Part shown: piece after piece, positions 1-13,874 of the stretch
How positions within the stretch are numbered: the stretch's first letter is position 1
How the letters are laid out: each line of letters opens with the position of its first letter
NCBI GenBank assembly: GCA_947579665.1
Contig: OX388343.1
Location: 91,120,254 to 91,184,253, forward strand
Length of the DNA stretch: 64,000 nucleotides
Origin: Sympetrum striolatum
Taxonomy: Eukaryota > Arthropoda > Insecta > Odonata > Libellulidae
Direction of reading: 5' to 3'
Position numbers and translations under genes: made by a program
The notes under the pieces: model-generated
Database searches by the model: none
Told to the model about the DNA's origin: nothing
The model's input: only the letters and a program-made list of their open reading frames with translations

Positions 1-12
1 GCGGTGTCCTGT

Positions 13-80
13 CTTGTTTTCTCGGAATACGAGTTAATGAGACGAGGAACGCCGACAAAGACGGCTATTGGAGATATTAA
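13..80 (+). repeat. Dispersed repeat copy at the window edge
   Basis: This stretch matches 34303-34370 on the opposite strand with only a few differences. A 28-bp core (48-75 here, 34308-34335 there) is identical. The second copy lies directly next to a LINE fragment, so this may be part of a LINE 5' region or of an independent element. The left boundary may lie outside the window. The family is not recognised. Confidence 0.75.
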
Positions 81-1954
81 ACTTCTAATATAGCGTTTAT
101 CTGATTGTGAGCACCCTAAAGATTGAATACATTGGCAATTCCACACCTAAATACTTTTTAGAAAACAAACAGAATTGGCATTCTCATCCTGCAGTTCGAT
201 TTTTAATTACATTGAATCGAAAGTAGCATATTTATTCCATCAAATGTGTTACTAAACTATTTATTGAATTTACTACACCTTTATTACTTTATAAATCAGT
301 AGAATGTGAAAGCATAACGAATGTGATCATGTCAGGGGCGTTGTTAAGTTCCAGGCCCTAAATTTGGGAGGTGCCAGCTGAGTTGCTTTCCAAAGATATT
401 CTTGGCATAATTTATTCACTCATTCATTTCTGCCCATGCATTTGTGCACATTCATTTCTCCTTCAACGACGTTTTCAGCTTTCTTTGGTATCTGTAAACA
501 TTAAAGTGGTTTTTGAAGATTACAGTTCAATTCTCGTTTTGTATGTTTGTTTTTGTTACAACGCGAAAATTTCCTCAAAAATCTCTGAATGTAAAAGTAA
601 CGCAACCAATTTTATATGATTCTATCCTTGCCCCTCATCCAACAATAAAGTTTGTTTATTTTTTCGCCTCCAAGTTCCCAAAAATAAATCAAAATGGCCT
701 ACTAAATGTATCCCCAATTCAGCACGATGTTTTTTTATCAATTCTACCACACGAAAAAATTTCTAATGAGCATTATCTGAATACTAGTTCTGAGAACATA
801 ACTATATAATTTTTATATCAAAACTATAATTTTGTTGATATGGCCTATCTCTAACCTCACTTAATCTTTATGCTAATCATCCATTAAAAAATTCATGAGT
901 TATCAGCTACACAGACCTTTGCATTTTCATACCTCACTCTCTACCAATGAACTGATATATTTAATCTCGTAACTAGGGTATTTAGACGTCCCGACGTTCC
1001 GGCATATGCCCCGACTTCAATTAACTCTCCCTGTGTCCCGGTAGGCAAATCCGGTAGGCAAATGTGGCTGTTGCTGTGATACAGTCTTTCATTTTTATCA
1101 GTATGCATCATATTTGACTGTACTCTTTGACTCATTCAAGAAGGAATTTAGACTTAAATTTAAAGATGCAGGTAGATTTATTTTTACTTCCAAGTTCAAT
1201 AGACAATCTTTTACCATTAATTTCATACTCTTACAAAAATCCCTGCAAAATTCATTTGGCCAGTTATGTTTTGGATGTATTCTTTACTGCAGTGAATGCC
1301 CAGATTTCGCATCATAGATCTCTGAACACCCAACTTGTAACGGTGTTGCGCAGAGGTCTTCAGCGTCAACTTACGGTAGTGCTCTTTTTCTTAAGCTGCT
1401 CACCCCACTTTCTTCTCTATCTTGCAGTTTTCCATCTCATTTCCTCCCACCCTTCCGCTTCCCACTTGCGGGGGAGTGCCAGAGACATCTTTCATTCCAG
1501 AGTCTCCCGAACCCCAATAACGGGATTGCCCTCTTCGATGTCCTCCTTGGATCTCCCTTCCAATCTCACTTTTCTAGGTCACACGCTTGCCACTTGGTCA
1601 GTGAAAGTTTCTCAGCGGGGGTTAAAACACGCACCAGCGGACAGGTATCCATGCTTACTCAGTCTAAGACTTCCTCGCCTTTTGGCTCACACCAATGGAA
1701 AGAACAAAACTCTAACCGGTGCTTCGTCCATTTTTCAAATGTCACGACTTTTTCTTCAAAGAATACCTCCAGCAGTGCGCCGAAAGCGCACAATGCAATG
1801 ACAGCTTTTGGTCCGATGGAGAGCCTCAAGACAAATTAACTCAAGATACATTTCCTTCAATTATAATTTTGTTGCTCCCACGGATTTTTTCGAAAATTCT
1901 TTCTATTCATCCATAGATAACACTGTCTTTCTCTTTCTATTTTCTCCATATACG
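81..1954. other. Non-coding stretch, no supported gene
   Basis: The sequence is AT-rich with a more GC-rich part around 1380-1700. A 224-codon open frame on the + strand (1127-1801) is the longest here. It is rich in Ser, Leu and pyrimidine codons, shows no recognisable domain and has no convincing splice or promoter context, so I treat it as chance. Nothing else is supported. Confidence 0.5.
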
Positions 1955-2740
1955 TAGTATAGAGAAAGTATTGTTTTCATGAAAAAAATCGACTTCGAGA
2001 TTTCAACGGAAATACATGTTTTGGGGTCCCTAGAATACGTTTTGACCATTTTCGGAATGATGTGTGTGTGTGTGTGTCTGTATGTGTGTGTGTGCTTGTG
2101 GGCGCTCTAACGTAAAAACTATTTGTTGTATCAATACCAAACTTCATATATTGAACTGGGTGTGTGGGTGTGTGCTGTCAGAGTTGATTAGTTTTTGGAG
2201 TAAATCGGTTTACCGGAAGTAGAGCTTTATTCTTCGAAGCAAATTTCGGTTTTTGCAAAATTCATAAATATGATATTTAGGTATGCACTATTACAGAAAA
2301 AGTTTTAGGAAATGTAATTTACCATAACTTTTGTGTGAAACATATTTTTATATCACTGATTGGTTAGGAGTTATTTGTGAAATACTGATAAACCGGAAGT
2401 TGCTGACTATGTACTTTGTGGGCGCTCTAACATGAAAACTATTTGTCGTATCAACACCAAATTTCATATATAGCACTTTGGTTGGTGTCGTTAGAGTTTA
2501 TTAGTTTTTGAAGTAAATCGGTTGACTAAAAGTCGAGCTTTATTATTCGAAGCTCGTTTCCGTTTTTCCAAAATTCCTCCATTAATCTGATGTTTAGGTG
2601 TATACAGTTATCTACAAAAATTACAAAAAATGAATTTGTATGTATCTTCCAAGTTTAGATTGAATATAGAGTTCGAAAATACTATCGTAGATCAATATTT
2701 ACATCTTTTATATCGAGAAAGTCATGTGCTGGCCACATCA
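1955..2740 (+). repeat. Dispersed repeat with internal 320-bp-period duplication
   Basis: The block is bounded by similar motifs, 'agagaaagta' near 1961 and 'cgagaaagtc' near 2714. Inside, the segment starting 'gtgggcgctctaac' at about 2098 recurs at about 2418, exactly 320 bp later. Both copies continue with matching text for roughly 200 bp ('aactatttg', 'agtaaatcggtt', 'gagctttatt', 'tcgaagc'). No transposase or reverse transcriptase frame is present. The layout suggests a non-autonomous element or an internally duplicated repeat. I cannot name the family. Confidence 0.65.
2062..2094. repeat. (TG)n microsatellite
   Basis: A TG dinucleotide run, interrupted once by CTGTA, lies inside the larger repeat just upstream of its first internal duplicate. 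Confidence 0.9.
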
Positions 2741-5650
2741 CATTTTTGTTAATGCTATTCTCTTCATTCTCGGGATTTTTATCGCTGTAATTTATTTTCA
2801 TTTTAAATAAGTCATACCTTCACAAGTTTATGCTCCCAACTTTTTAACCTAACATCTCCTAAATAACGCTCCTGAGAAGATTTAACAAACCCACTTCTTT
2901 ATGGGAGTTTCCCTGGAAAGGAAACATTTCCCTCAACTTTACATACGATTTTTCATACCCTGTAAACTCTCCACTAAAATTGTCTATGCCCTTTCATTCT
3001 AATTTTAAGATTAAGAGTTATTTAAGAAGACTCTTACTATCATTACATACTATTTAAGAAGTCTCTTACTACCTATAAGGGTTAGATGAAATAGAATGCT
3101 TTTAAGTCTCAGTATCTCTCAAGAAGATACAATTTATTGCTAAGAATGCGATTAGGCTTTGACATTTAGTGGATACCTTTTCAGATATTACAGAAAAATC
3201 TTTTTTGAACGAAGAGAAATGCGATTTTTGATTGTGACATTAAAATTTTTCCTCGAGTTATTACCGAATCCGGAGTATAGTTAATTTTGTCGCACCGATC
3301 AATTCTTCTCACTCCACCAACTCTAATAAGGTAATCGAGCAATTCCAGGTACCGTTTCTCAAACTTCCGCAGTGCACATAAATTATCTATAAATGAAACA
3401 TTACTTAAAATAGTAATGGGTTTGAAACATGGATCTGAAGTAAAATGAATGGTAAAAAAGATTGGAGGACTCTACATTTCCTTTCCTTGGATGGAACAAT
3501 CACAGATGAGATTGGAAGACGAACAGAATTAGCTTAGGAAACTTTCGTAAAGCGAAGAGGATTGATGACGAAAGGTCTAATTAAGAAAATCAGAACTATA
3601 TTGGTGTGGAAAATTCATCTGTACGGATGTAAAACGTGAGACCAACGAAAGACGGGTAATGAAATAAGTTCTCGTCATCTTTGAATTTTGATAGAAAAAT
3701 GAACGAAGAAGTGGAAGAAAGGGTTTTAAATGAAGGACTAAAATTTAGGCAATGAAAAAAAAGGCAAAACACTGACGACAGACAAACAGCTGAATACGAT
3801 CTAAGCAAACAGTGTTTGGATGCAAAGGGAAGAAAGTGATATAATTTGTTGAATGAAAAAAATGGGGATTAATTTAAGAAATGAATGAGAAAGATGTTGA
3901 ATGAGAAATACGAAGTGTATACATTTACCGAGAGGTAGCCAATTTATAATTTGAGTACATATATTATCTTTAAGAGAGCATCGGGAATAGAATGCTTCAA
4001 AATCATCGAATATACATGTATCTGCGGCATCTTTACCATGTACGAAAGGTGACTATGAAAAAATATTTGATTCTTAGCGACAATCATCCGGTAATCTGAT
4101 TTCAATCTACAAAGATTCTTTAGAAGAATCCTTGGCCAAAAACCTTTGTATCACGGATACCTTAAACTGTAACAAATTCAGTAGTAAGAAACAAAAATGG
4201 TATCAGACCACCAGGGCTCGGCCCCCAGCAGAGGCAGTTTATCTGAGACTGGTGGCCTTCAAATATAAAAACCCAGGGTCTAACTCTTGGTAATAGGCAC
4301 TAAAAGCGTAGTGATAGCTAATGTATGATCACTACACTACACTACATTTCATACCGTATGAAACTTAACAAGAAGCCATAACACAGAAAGGTTTTTGATA
4401 CACTATGAATGATGATTAAATTGAAAAAATTTCATTTAGTCCGAGCAAAATTTTAGCCGACTATTGAATATCAAGATAGACAGCCGTTGTCTTTAAACAA
4501 TCGCGATGATATCCTTTATGTGTCATAAAATTACCTATCTACGAATATTAACATGCAAAGGCGAGAGCACAGATGACCGAAGACTTCCGGCTGTTCAATA
4601 GACGAATGCTGGGAATAGCCCAATAACGAGTCAATGGCTGCTGGATTGAGCAATTGGCCGTGTAAGCGACCTCTGAGAGGGCCCTTCTCTTCGACCCGGA
4701 TGACCGCCATTACTTTACATTTATGCTCGACACTTTGGACTCATGGAACGTCATGGCTCTGAATTACGAAGGAGCCAAGGCACAGATGAAGAAAAATGAA
4801 CGCGGTGCAACATTTGTAATCATTTCAGGGTCCAGTTCAATGCCAAAGCAGTCCCTTCAATGAAATCAATGCGCGAAAAGCGTTTTATTTGCATTTGGCG
4901 AGTTTTTCTAAGGAAAACCTTGATAATGAAGTACAAACGCGCGAAAAACATTTTACTAATGAGAGATAAATATATATTACTACGAGCTGCATTTTTAAAA
5001 TCATCGTGATTGATTGAAGAAATTGATGCATCTTTCGACGAAGAATAAAAGAATGTTTTCCTATCCCCTTGTTAAAACCGTCAAAACCTCTTCCAGTTAT
5101 ACAGGAAAGTCATACCTTTAACTCAACTCTTCTGAGCTACTTAATTATAATTTCTTGGCAGAGTCCATTTCGTTCTCTGTTTGGAGTTTTTAATTGTGAA
5201 ATATAGATTTTTCTAAGCGTACTTCTACGTATTGTTAACCATGATTGAGTATTCGTAATTATTTTATGAATTGATACTATGTTTTCATTAACATACCTTC
5301 ATATCTAAGGCTAGACACATCGGTGTGGATAATTTCATACCGTAAAGCATTATAATTTTGGTTTTAAAAGAACTTACACTTTGTATGTAATATCTAATAA
5401 ACAAACCTTGCAATTTCAAGTGTAGGGATGATATCAATATGTCCTAAAATATTTTAAACCCCCATTCTATAGGATCAAGTCTTGAATTGTAATTCTTCGA
5501 ATGAATTAATTGAAGTATTTGAGTTTGATTTGACCAGCCATCAACCTTTTCATATATTTTCATCCTATTTCCACTGCCATTATATATTTTAAACTTGACA
5601 AAACGATGGGTCTTTATTGCTATTAAGTAATACCGCATAGGAATTATATT
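2741..5650. other. Non-coding stretch, no supported gene
   Basis: AT-rich sequence with short open frames only. Position 4225-4290 contains a small GC-rich patch with weak internal pairing, too poor to call. I see no splice-bounded open exon, RNA gene or clear element. Confidence 0.5.
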
Positions 5651-5695
5651 CAGAATCATGGTGACAACTTTTTTTTCAGAATCATGGTGACAACT
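5651..5695. repeat. 19-bp direct duplication with T-run spacer
   Basis: The 19-mer 'cagaatcatggtgacaact' at 5651-5669 is repeated exactly at 5677-5695, separated by seven T residues. It looks like a local slippage or template-switch duplication. Confidence 0.95.
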
Positions 5696-7261
5696 GGAAA
5701 AGTTCAAGAAAGATTACTGTGCCAAAATTGATATGAAATACAATATGACAATCATATGAAACTCAAGGGGAACTCATTTTATCTGCCTGGAATTTCACAA
5801 AAGATAGGAAACGCTTCAGGAACCTCCCCAAAGAAAAAGTAAGTTGTATTGCAGTTAGTTATAAAGGACAGTTTGAGTACAATAAGGATGTTGATTTTTT
5901 TAATCTACCACACAAACTTATTTCAATATACCAAAATGAGATCTCATTCCAAAGGAGATATTTTACTAGCTCCTAACTTAGCTTTAAAGAGATACAAATG
6001 GAGAGTAAATGGCTCAAAGACAGTTTCAGATTTAGTGCTCCACTACTCTGGACTCGATAGCCTCAATCATACTCTTAGAAAGACATTATCTAATACAACC
6101 CCATCATCTAAAATATTGATATAATCTAATATAAAGACATTACGAAATGTAAGAATTTTATCATGACATCAATTGAGTTTAATTTTCCTAATTTAGCCTT
6201 TTCTACATTTCCCTCGTCGGTAGCTCTACCCATAAAGATTACATACTCGTTAGTTTTCCTTTTATGTCTTGACATTGAAGAATATGCTCTGATTGTCTAC
6301 TTAAAATTTTAGCTGGTATTGCGGGTATGCCGATAATTTCAAGAATACCGAAGAATATTTCAATTATATCTTAACTTAATCTAAAATAAACCTCGAAAAA
6401 AAAAATTCGTACCGTATTAATTGTTTGGAAGACTCGGCTTTTACTACTCTCCTTAGAAAAACCTTCAAGTCCTTTACGAAATACACCTATAGTAAATGTA
6501 TTACCTTAGTAAGAATATTTATGTACTTGTTCCTTGAATTTTTGGCTAATAACTTGAATGGCAACGGTGTATTATATTTAGCTTCAGAATTTATATTCCA
6601 TGATAATTAATAGTTTCACAGTTCATATCAGTGGAAATTGGGAAGAACTTAAGTTGCATGCCTTTACGATCGTGAACGAAAAATACCTATCTAAATGCAA
6701 TAGAAAGGACTAAATATCTAATCGTCGAAATTTCAATGATACCAGTTTTCCTGATTATGGTTTCTTTGATTTTGAATATTTCTGATTCACACACCTTTAG
6801 AAACATTATCCTGTATTAACTTATTTTCTGAGACAGAATTACTGTGAATTGTGGAAAGAAGAAAACGATGCTAATAGTCTTTGATACTTGGTTTCTCTCT
6901 CAAATCACGTCATTTTTGTTCAATGTTTTCAGAAATCATGCAAATAATTACATGCAGTTTAAATCAATTTTATGAAGTTTTTGAAAAAGAGAAATCTTCG
7001 TTTCTACTCTACTAAGACGGAAAATTTCCAAATATTATGTGAATTAATAAAAGAATACAGTGAAGAGTGTTCCGCATATTAAATTAGGTATGATATATAA
7101 ATAAATTTAAACTTATGTTGACACAGTAAGACATTTTCGTCAATTAGAACTTGAGTAAACTTGAATGTTAACTTGGCCTATTAAATTTAAAGTAAAAATC
7201 AATTGAACTTGATAACTTACGGCTATCATTGAAAAAATGTATGCATACATTTTATTCCACT
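5696..7261. other. Non-coding stretch, no supported gene
   Basis: AT-rich sequence. A strong splice-donor-like string ('aaaaa|gtaagttg', 5834-5846) ends a short open stretch that begins after 'gatag' near 5807. Its end phase would fit the exon at 15962, but 31 nt is too little to call it an exon. Nothing else is supported. Confidence 0.45.
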
Positions 7262-7790
7262 CTAACTGAAGCAATTGAAAAGATTCAAGTGCGATTCCTG
7301 AAATGGGTTAATTATAAAATTTCTGGTACTACCTTTCGTAGAGAGGACTAAAATAATGTTTGCAAGCAATACAATCTTGTTCCCCTCAAAAAACGAAGTG
7401 CCGTGGCGGATATTGTGTTCCTCAGAGACAAAGTAACAGGCTGCGTCGACTCTGGTAAACTTGTTTTGCTTGTGAGCCTCAATGTACCACTGAGACGCTC
7501 CAATGCTGTTTAGGGACTCCTTTGGGCGAGTGGATGTATATGAACCAATGGTCAGAATAATAAGGGCGACAAATGAGGTCTTAAGTAAAACCCCTTCTAC
7601 TGATATTTTTTATGACTCGCTTCCGTCTTTTAAGCGGAAATTTTACTCAAATATTTTAAAAATTTATTTTAAATTTCTTGTGATGTATATATTTTTATGT
7701 GTTTTATTTATACTGTATATTATATTGCATGTAATTGGGGTTTTCCTGTTTGCGGTAAATAAAATATTATTATTATTATTATTGCAATGA
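7262..7790 (+). mobile_element. Decayed non-LTR retrotransposon (I/Jockey-like) 3' end
   Basis: Translation from 7262 gives the C-terminal tail typical of LINE ORF2 proteins downstream of reverse transcriptase. It begins EAIEKIQVRFLKWVNYKI and continues through KKRSAVADIVFLRDKV and a VPLRRSNA stretch. It carries an in-frame TAA after 'TTFRRED' and loses frame near 7500. The next frame continues the same protein (LFRDSFGRVDVYEPMVRIIR, then a segment ending SLPSFKRKF). The element ends in a (TTA)n tail at about 7767-7787, typical of target-primed insertion. The reverse transcriptase core is missing, so the copy is 5'-truncated and dead. The clade is inferred from the tail pattern only. Confidence 0.8.
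7767..7787. repeat. (TTA)n tail of LINE
   Basis: About seven ATT/TTA units directly follow the decayed LINE C-terminus and most simply represent its 3' tail. Confidence 0.85.
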
Positions 7791-10700
7791 TAAAACATTC
7801 GAATGCAAATTTCATTAATCGGTGTAAACGTTAACACAATCAATGTTTCTGTTGAATTATAGTAGTAAACCCAGAAAGGGTAATAATCGAAATGGGTAAA
7901 ATGACTACGAAATGTTCCGTCATTCTCTGCGCCGATGATTCCTAATGATTCCATCAATTTCGATCCAGGCGAGTTTTCGCTGATTTGATCGATAAAAAAT
8001 AATATCTCAAGCCTTTGGTGGGGCGAACTTTGACCGAAATACACCTGTCTGAAGTTTTTTTATCCCTCGCAAACCCCCTCAGTTTTTGCTCGATTTCTCA
8101 TCTCCTTCAGACACATCTCCCGGATCCGCAAATCCACGACTGAGGAAGTGCTCATTTGGAGGTCAAGGGCGCTCTCTCCTCATCTTCCCTTGATTCTTTA
8201 CACCCTTTCCTCCCACGCAATATCCTTCTTCACACAACTCTCTCCCTTAACCTATCTCAGGCGCTAAGTCCGCTTACAGCACTAAAGAAAGGCATCGCTT
8301 TCTATTGAGTTCTGATGAAACCTGCGAAGTTCGGCTCAATTTGAATGTAAAAAGATCCAGAATCAATGCCGACCGAAAAAGATCGATTTGCACATTATAG
8401 GCGAGATTGAGACTAAAAGTATCCTCTTCCATCTAACCTGTCGTTAAGTTGTTACATTATTTTAAGTATATTACATTTATCAATGAAACTTAGAGGAAAA
8501 TAAAAGAAAATGTAAGAAGGGAATACGGGTGTAAAAAAAACCTAAGAAAAGCTTAGGAAAAAATATCCGCTGCAGGAAAACACCCACAAAGAAGGGGGGT
8601 GTGAAAAACTTGCGCAAACCTATCGATAGCAAAAACTAAAAGACATTAAAGAATAAAATGTACATATAACCTGGAAAATTACAAGAAATGTCGAAGACAT
8701 ATTATCAAGAAAAATAATGAAAGTTGATAAAAATTGAAATGCAGAGAATACAGTAAGTAGATACATACACTTTTGATCTAAAATATGACTGAACTAGAAA
8801 AAATCAAAATATAACATGATCAATACAAAATAACGCTCTACAGTAATTATATAAGAGTGTTAAAATCATGATTTAGGCATAAACAATAATCTAAAGTAAG
8901 TTAACATTATATATTTTATATATAAACTTATATATACAACTCAGAACACCAATCTTTTGCGGAGACTTCTTCAAGTTTTATTCGAGTGAATACTTTATCC
9001 TGACACCCCTTAATTAATCCTTTCCCAATTTAAATTCAATCGTAATTACAGATAAGTTGTTTTGTTGTTTTTTTTTTAATTTTTATAAAAGATTGGAGTT
9101 AAGAAAAACTTAATTATATGTAAGCAAGTATAATATGCTTTTACCTTGGCATGCTTTCGGTAAAATAATAATTATTTTTTGAATTTTTACAGTAAAAATA
9201 AAGCAGGAAACATCAAAATTTAAGAAACTGAAATCAAAGTTATGTATGCGATCAGATAAATAGTAACGTGGTTGGTGCTGTAGAATTCGTGACGCCATGG
9301 CGTTTATAAATATCGCATATTATATTAATGAATTCTCTCTCTTATACAATCCCAGGAGTCTTCTCAAGGACATACGCATTCGACACTTACGATCTAAGGA
9401 TGGAGTAATTTAAATGATATATTTCTAATACAGTACGGGTCACTTCTAAGTTGCCTTACAAGTGTAGGATCACTTGATGATACTGCTCAGTTATGAATTA
9501 GACAGGTTACAATGTTATGCTCATTTGGTAGCAGTGTAATACAGTGAACCCTTAAGCTCTCAACGTAATTTATTAATATAGTTAAAATTTTTATACGTTC
9601 ACTCAAACTTCATACAACGAATAATTGGGGACTTGGACTAGATAAATATTTCGTCACAATAAGAAGCGGTATTGCATCTTCAAACATCTGGAATAGTAGT
9701 AAAAAATAGTAAACCACAGAAGTGAACGACTTCCGGAACTCCATGTCAGTCATCTCCGCGCCACAAAAATCAGCAAAGTACGGAAAGAATTTCTCCTATA
9801 GTTTCTTTTTTTTTTTTTTTTGAAGAGGCGGAACAGAGCATAATGGTTTCGAGTAGAAATTTCATCTCCCTGAGAGCGTGGGTCTTAGCATCGGGAGAAA
9901 ACATGGTATTCTGGTGAAGGATCCATATGGAAATCCCAAATAGAAAGCTCCGTTAATGCATTAAAGCATTCAGGTGCCTCAAAAAATGAGCACCTTCCCA
10001 TGCTGCAATACTTCAGTGCCCAAACTCACTGCTTTCACCGCTCTTCGCAATACTCTCTCCTTTCTCTTTCCTACCTTTGTAACCGATCTTCACGCCCTTA
10101 CACAAGGGTTACTTCTCGGTCAGGGACGCCTTAGGTCCGCAGGAGAGAGAGAGTCCTCAGGGACCAGCAGTCAATGGGGTGTTAATACTTGAATATCAAA
10201 GTTTGATAAACGCTGTCAAAAATGTAGAACAAGAACAGTTGTATAGAAAAACTGTTCTCAACCATTATGCGACGATGACTGAATAAGCTGAATAATTAGT
10301 TACTTATGAAAGACGAATAAAACACTTAATTATAGTACACTTTGCCACGGATTTTGTAAGTACTTACTAATCGGTTACTAGATCCAATGTAAAGACACAC
10401 GTTGTTTTTGGATATCTTTACATAAGTACGTTTATTCATTCATCAAGATATCTATAAATTATAATGCAATTATGATTAGTAAATTAAAGAATGATTAGTT
10501 AGCAATAATCGATGCCGAAACTGATTATATGGGAGAATGAAGACAATGAGTGAATAATTTAGAAACGTTAGTCAGAAATATAGCACATCGGTAGTGTATA
10601 TTTAAAAACATTGGATTTGCTGATTCAGTGCTTAACTTCTTCATTCTTCTAACTTAAAGCAACTGTACATTCATTCATTAAAGCAGTATTAAAGAAAATG

Positions 10701-13700
10701 TTATAAAATTCTATTCTAGTAAGATTTATTTGCGTATTTCACAATTAATAAATTCTAACCATGTATAGTGTGAATTCATGAGATAAATTAATTAATGTGA
10801 ACAATAGAAGAAATATAAACTGTTTGATAAAGACTTATTTCTTGTTCACCAGCTAAAACATTTCAAATCTTAAAAGGCCACTAATTGTCACTGATAGTCA
10901 ATGACTTGAAAACCATTTTTTGGGTTCGCGGGAAAATGAGTTTTAAGAATGTTATTCACGATTTGATTCGATCAAGATGCATAAAACATTGAACTGTTCG
11001 AATAATTCTAGCTTATATGTCTTACATACAACCATAGAAGGAGATAACGTCGAAGAGTTATTAAGTTGAAATACTATAGAGATGCGATGTTCAGTTGATA
11101 TCTGCTCTATATTAAATGGCAATGGTAGTTTGATTGATTGGAGAAGTAATTTTACAGGACGGTCAAGAATAAGTAGATTTTCCTTATAAAAATATTTGAA
11201 GATATTCTTATTCTGCGAGAAAAAAACGAGTAAAGGAAATGAAAAGAAATTGGATAAGCATGAACAGACTTGGTTATCCCCTATGACGCAAGGAAAAGAG
11301 TTTTCTTTTTAATCTTCATAATACAACACTGGATACTTACAGATGCATCCGATGTTATGAAATATCTATTGGAGTGACACTTTCCATTGAACTCCCAGTT
11401 GGAAACTTTTGAAGACGTGGTTTGGGAATCCGTATTCTTTTCCTTTACCCCCTCTGAATTCATTCTAGCTTTCCAATTCACACTTTCGTTTCTCTCATAC
11501 TTTCACTCTCGCACCATACCTCCGCAGCTAAGATAACCTCCTTCAACTTTTCCTAGTTTACTCTAATAATTTACTAATTGTCATTAAGGATGATCTGCAG
11601 GTACAGAATATCTGTTTTTAAATGAAATTTTACTTTTATAGCGGTTTGAATAATACCTTAAAGAAGGCGTCGATTAGATCAAGGAAATCGACGTAAAATA
11701 AGAGTTGAACGAGTTATGTAATGCCACTTTGAATGGCATACAGAAAATGTTTTCCTGTTAAGTCATCGACCGTTGGTTGAATCTTTATCTCTTCTTTATT
11801 TAAAACTTCGAGGCTTACCAGGAAAGATAAGGAATGAAATGGATTTATCCTTACTTTCCTCAACTAGCACGAATGCTATGAATGACAACGGTCCACGTAA
11901 ATGCAGCACAATGACCCAATGAATAACATTCTAGTATAAACTCTTATGCTGGTCTCAATTTGCTTTCTTTCGATGAGTGAATAATTTTAAACTTCTGCCC
12001 AGCAAAAGTTACGAATTTCTCTCTCATAAGATAAAGTCCTTTCCGGTTTCACAGGAGCAAAGAACATCATAATGATTACATCGGCTATGATATGGAATCA
12101 ATCAATGGTTTCACAGGAAGGTATCTAAGTGAAGTATTTACGTAAGTAAAGACCAAAATACGAAGTACCGAATTAGTTTGAGATTATCTTAACAACACGA
12201 GAATAGAGATGAGAGTACTTTCAATATCCCTTTTACAGGAGATTAGAACTCAAATATTTAGTTTAGTATGGCACATTAAACTTATTTGTTTAGAATATTA
12301 GTGCTAACTTAAGCAAAATCCACATGCAAAGGCGATTTGCTATTATTTGAGCAAACAATTATGCATCTATATCTCACTTTCTTGTTATTTTACGCAAGAT
12401 AAAACTTTTTCAATAAAATGTGAGAGAACAGAGGGTTTCAGTATTTCGCAGATTCCAATCTTTGGCGGAAATATTTATCAATCCATTATTTATCATAATT
12501 GCCACCATGAAGCTTTCGATTTGCAAAATACCTCTGCAAAAATAACACCAGAATGACTGAAAAGTAAATTTGTAGAAAAATACACTAGAACTGATCAATA
12601 TATATTTTCCTCAAAAGCCAATGCTACTGCGGTAAAAAGGCAAAAGCGATATTGAAAAGAAATAATGCAGCGAAAACTAATAATAACCAAATTTATATTA
12701 ACTTGTACCGGCGAATACCACCAAAATTACCACCGGGAATCATTTTTAGACAAAAGAAGGCTCCGAACCAAAACCCGTCCACAACGCAAGTGCCACGAAT
12801 TTTCACAGTAACGAACTCAAAAATGTAACTTAATGTTAATCCAAAATGTCTTCTTTCTGCGTTCGCAAGGGCAACTGTTGGATGGCTTTGGACGACATTT
12901 ACCCAAAATTGGCAGCAAAACTAACTCACTCATTAGCGAATTTTTTCGTTGACTGGAAGTCTTTCATCATCTCACAAGAAGCATTTTTAAGAACATCACT
13001 TTGTCTTTTTATGAAAGCAAAAAGAAGAAAGAAATTTGCACGACCTCCTTAAGTTTTCAGTAAAAGGGAAAACCGCGTGCTTTCCCTTTGACTGGTAAAC
13101 GAGCGCAAACCAATCCGAAAATTTTCCTTTGAGGAATTCAATAGCAGCCGCGATAATTTGTCTGGTGCCTTCATAAAGTGCATTGATAATGAAAGGAAAA
13201 CATAACTATGTACAAACAAAGTGCCTTTTCACCTTCAATAATTCCTGCGAGACAGACAAAGAGACCGCGAAGAGGCGTTTTGAACCCCTGGGCAAACCTT
13301 ACAGTGGCAAACGTAGATGTCACACCTAGCTGAGTCAGTTGACAATTGCTTTCATTGTGCCCTTCGGAGAACTTGTTAACTTTCAATTTATAAACTGAAT
13401 TCCTTGAACTTTCTTCGTGAAGAAATCGCATGGTATTGTAATATCCTTCAACTGTTCGATTTTGCACTTATAAATGCGTCCAATTTCACGAAAATTCTCT
13501 CCCTCAAGAAATTTGGAGCTTAAATCTCTCCAAAATGGCGAAAGTACGTACACATGTATACGCGCAAAGAAAAACATTACAAGAAAAACAAAGACGGCAT
13601 TTGCCGTCGATTAAAGGAGAATGACACATTAGTTTTTATCTTAAACGAAATTACGTATTTAAATTGATGATAAGGTCCAGTTCAACGTAAGATTCAATTT

Positions 13701-13874
13701 TTAAATTTATCAATATGCTAGGACGTCATTGCAACAGATGAAATCAATAGCAGGAAGGAGAGAAATAACGGTTACATCGTCAATTATTTCAATATTCCAT
13801 TAGAGACAACCTACTTTGAAAATCGGTAGCTAAATAAAAACTTTATTGTTAGGGTTGCAATAGATTTCTAAATA
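7791..13874. other. Non-coding stretch, no supported gene
   Basis: Long AT-rich stretch with only short unconvincing open frames on both strands, for example a 126-codon minus-strand frame over 7664-8044 that runs through the LINE tail. Small local features are a 9-bp inverted repeat at 10232-10258, a 12-bp palindrome at about 9291-9302 (acgccatggcgt) and a T-run near 9809. I see no RNA gene or element. Confidence 0.5.

Noticed and set aside
1127..1801. 224-codon + strand open frame, the longest apart from the LINE
   Set aside because: Ser/Leu-rich, pyrimidine-biased translation, no domain, no splice or promoter context. Other frames overlap it.
7664..8044. 126-codon minus-strand frame
   Set aside because: It runs through the antisense of the LINE (TTA)n tail, giving an Asn run, and has no domain.
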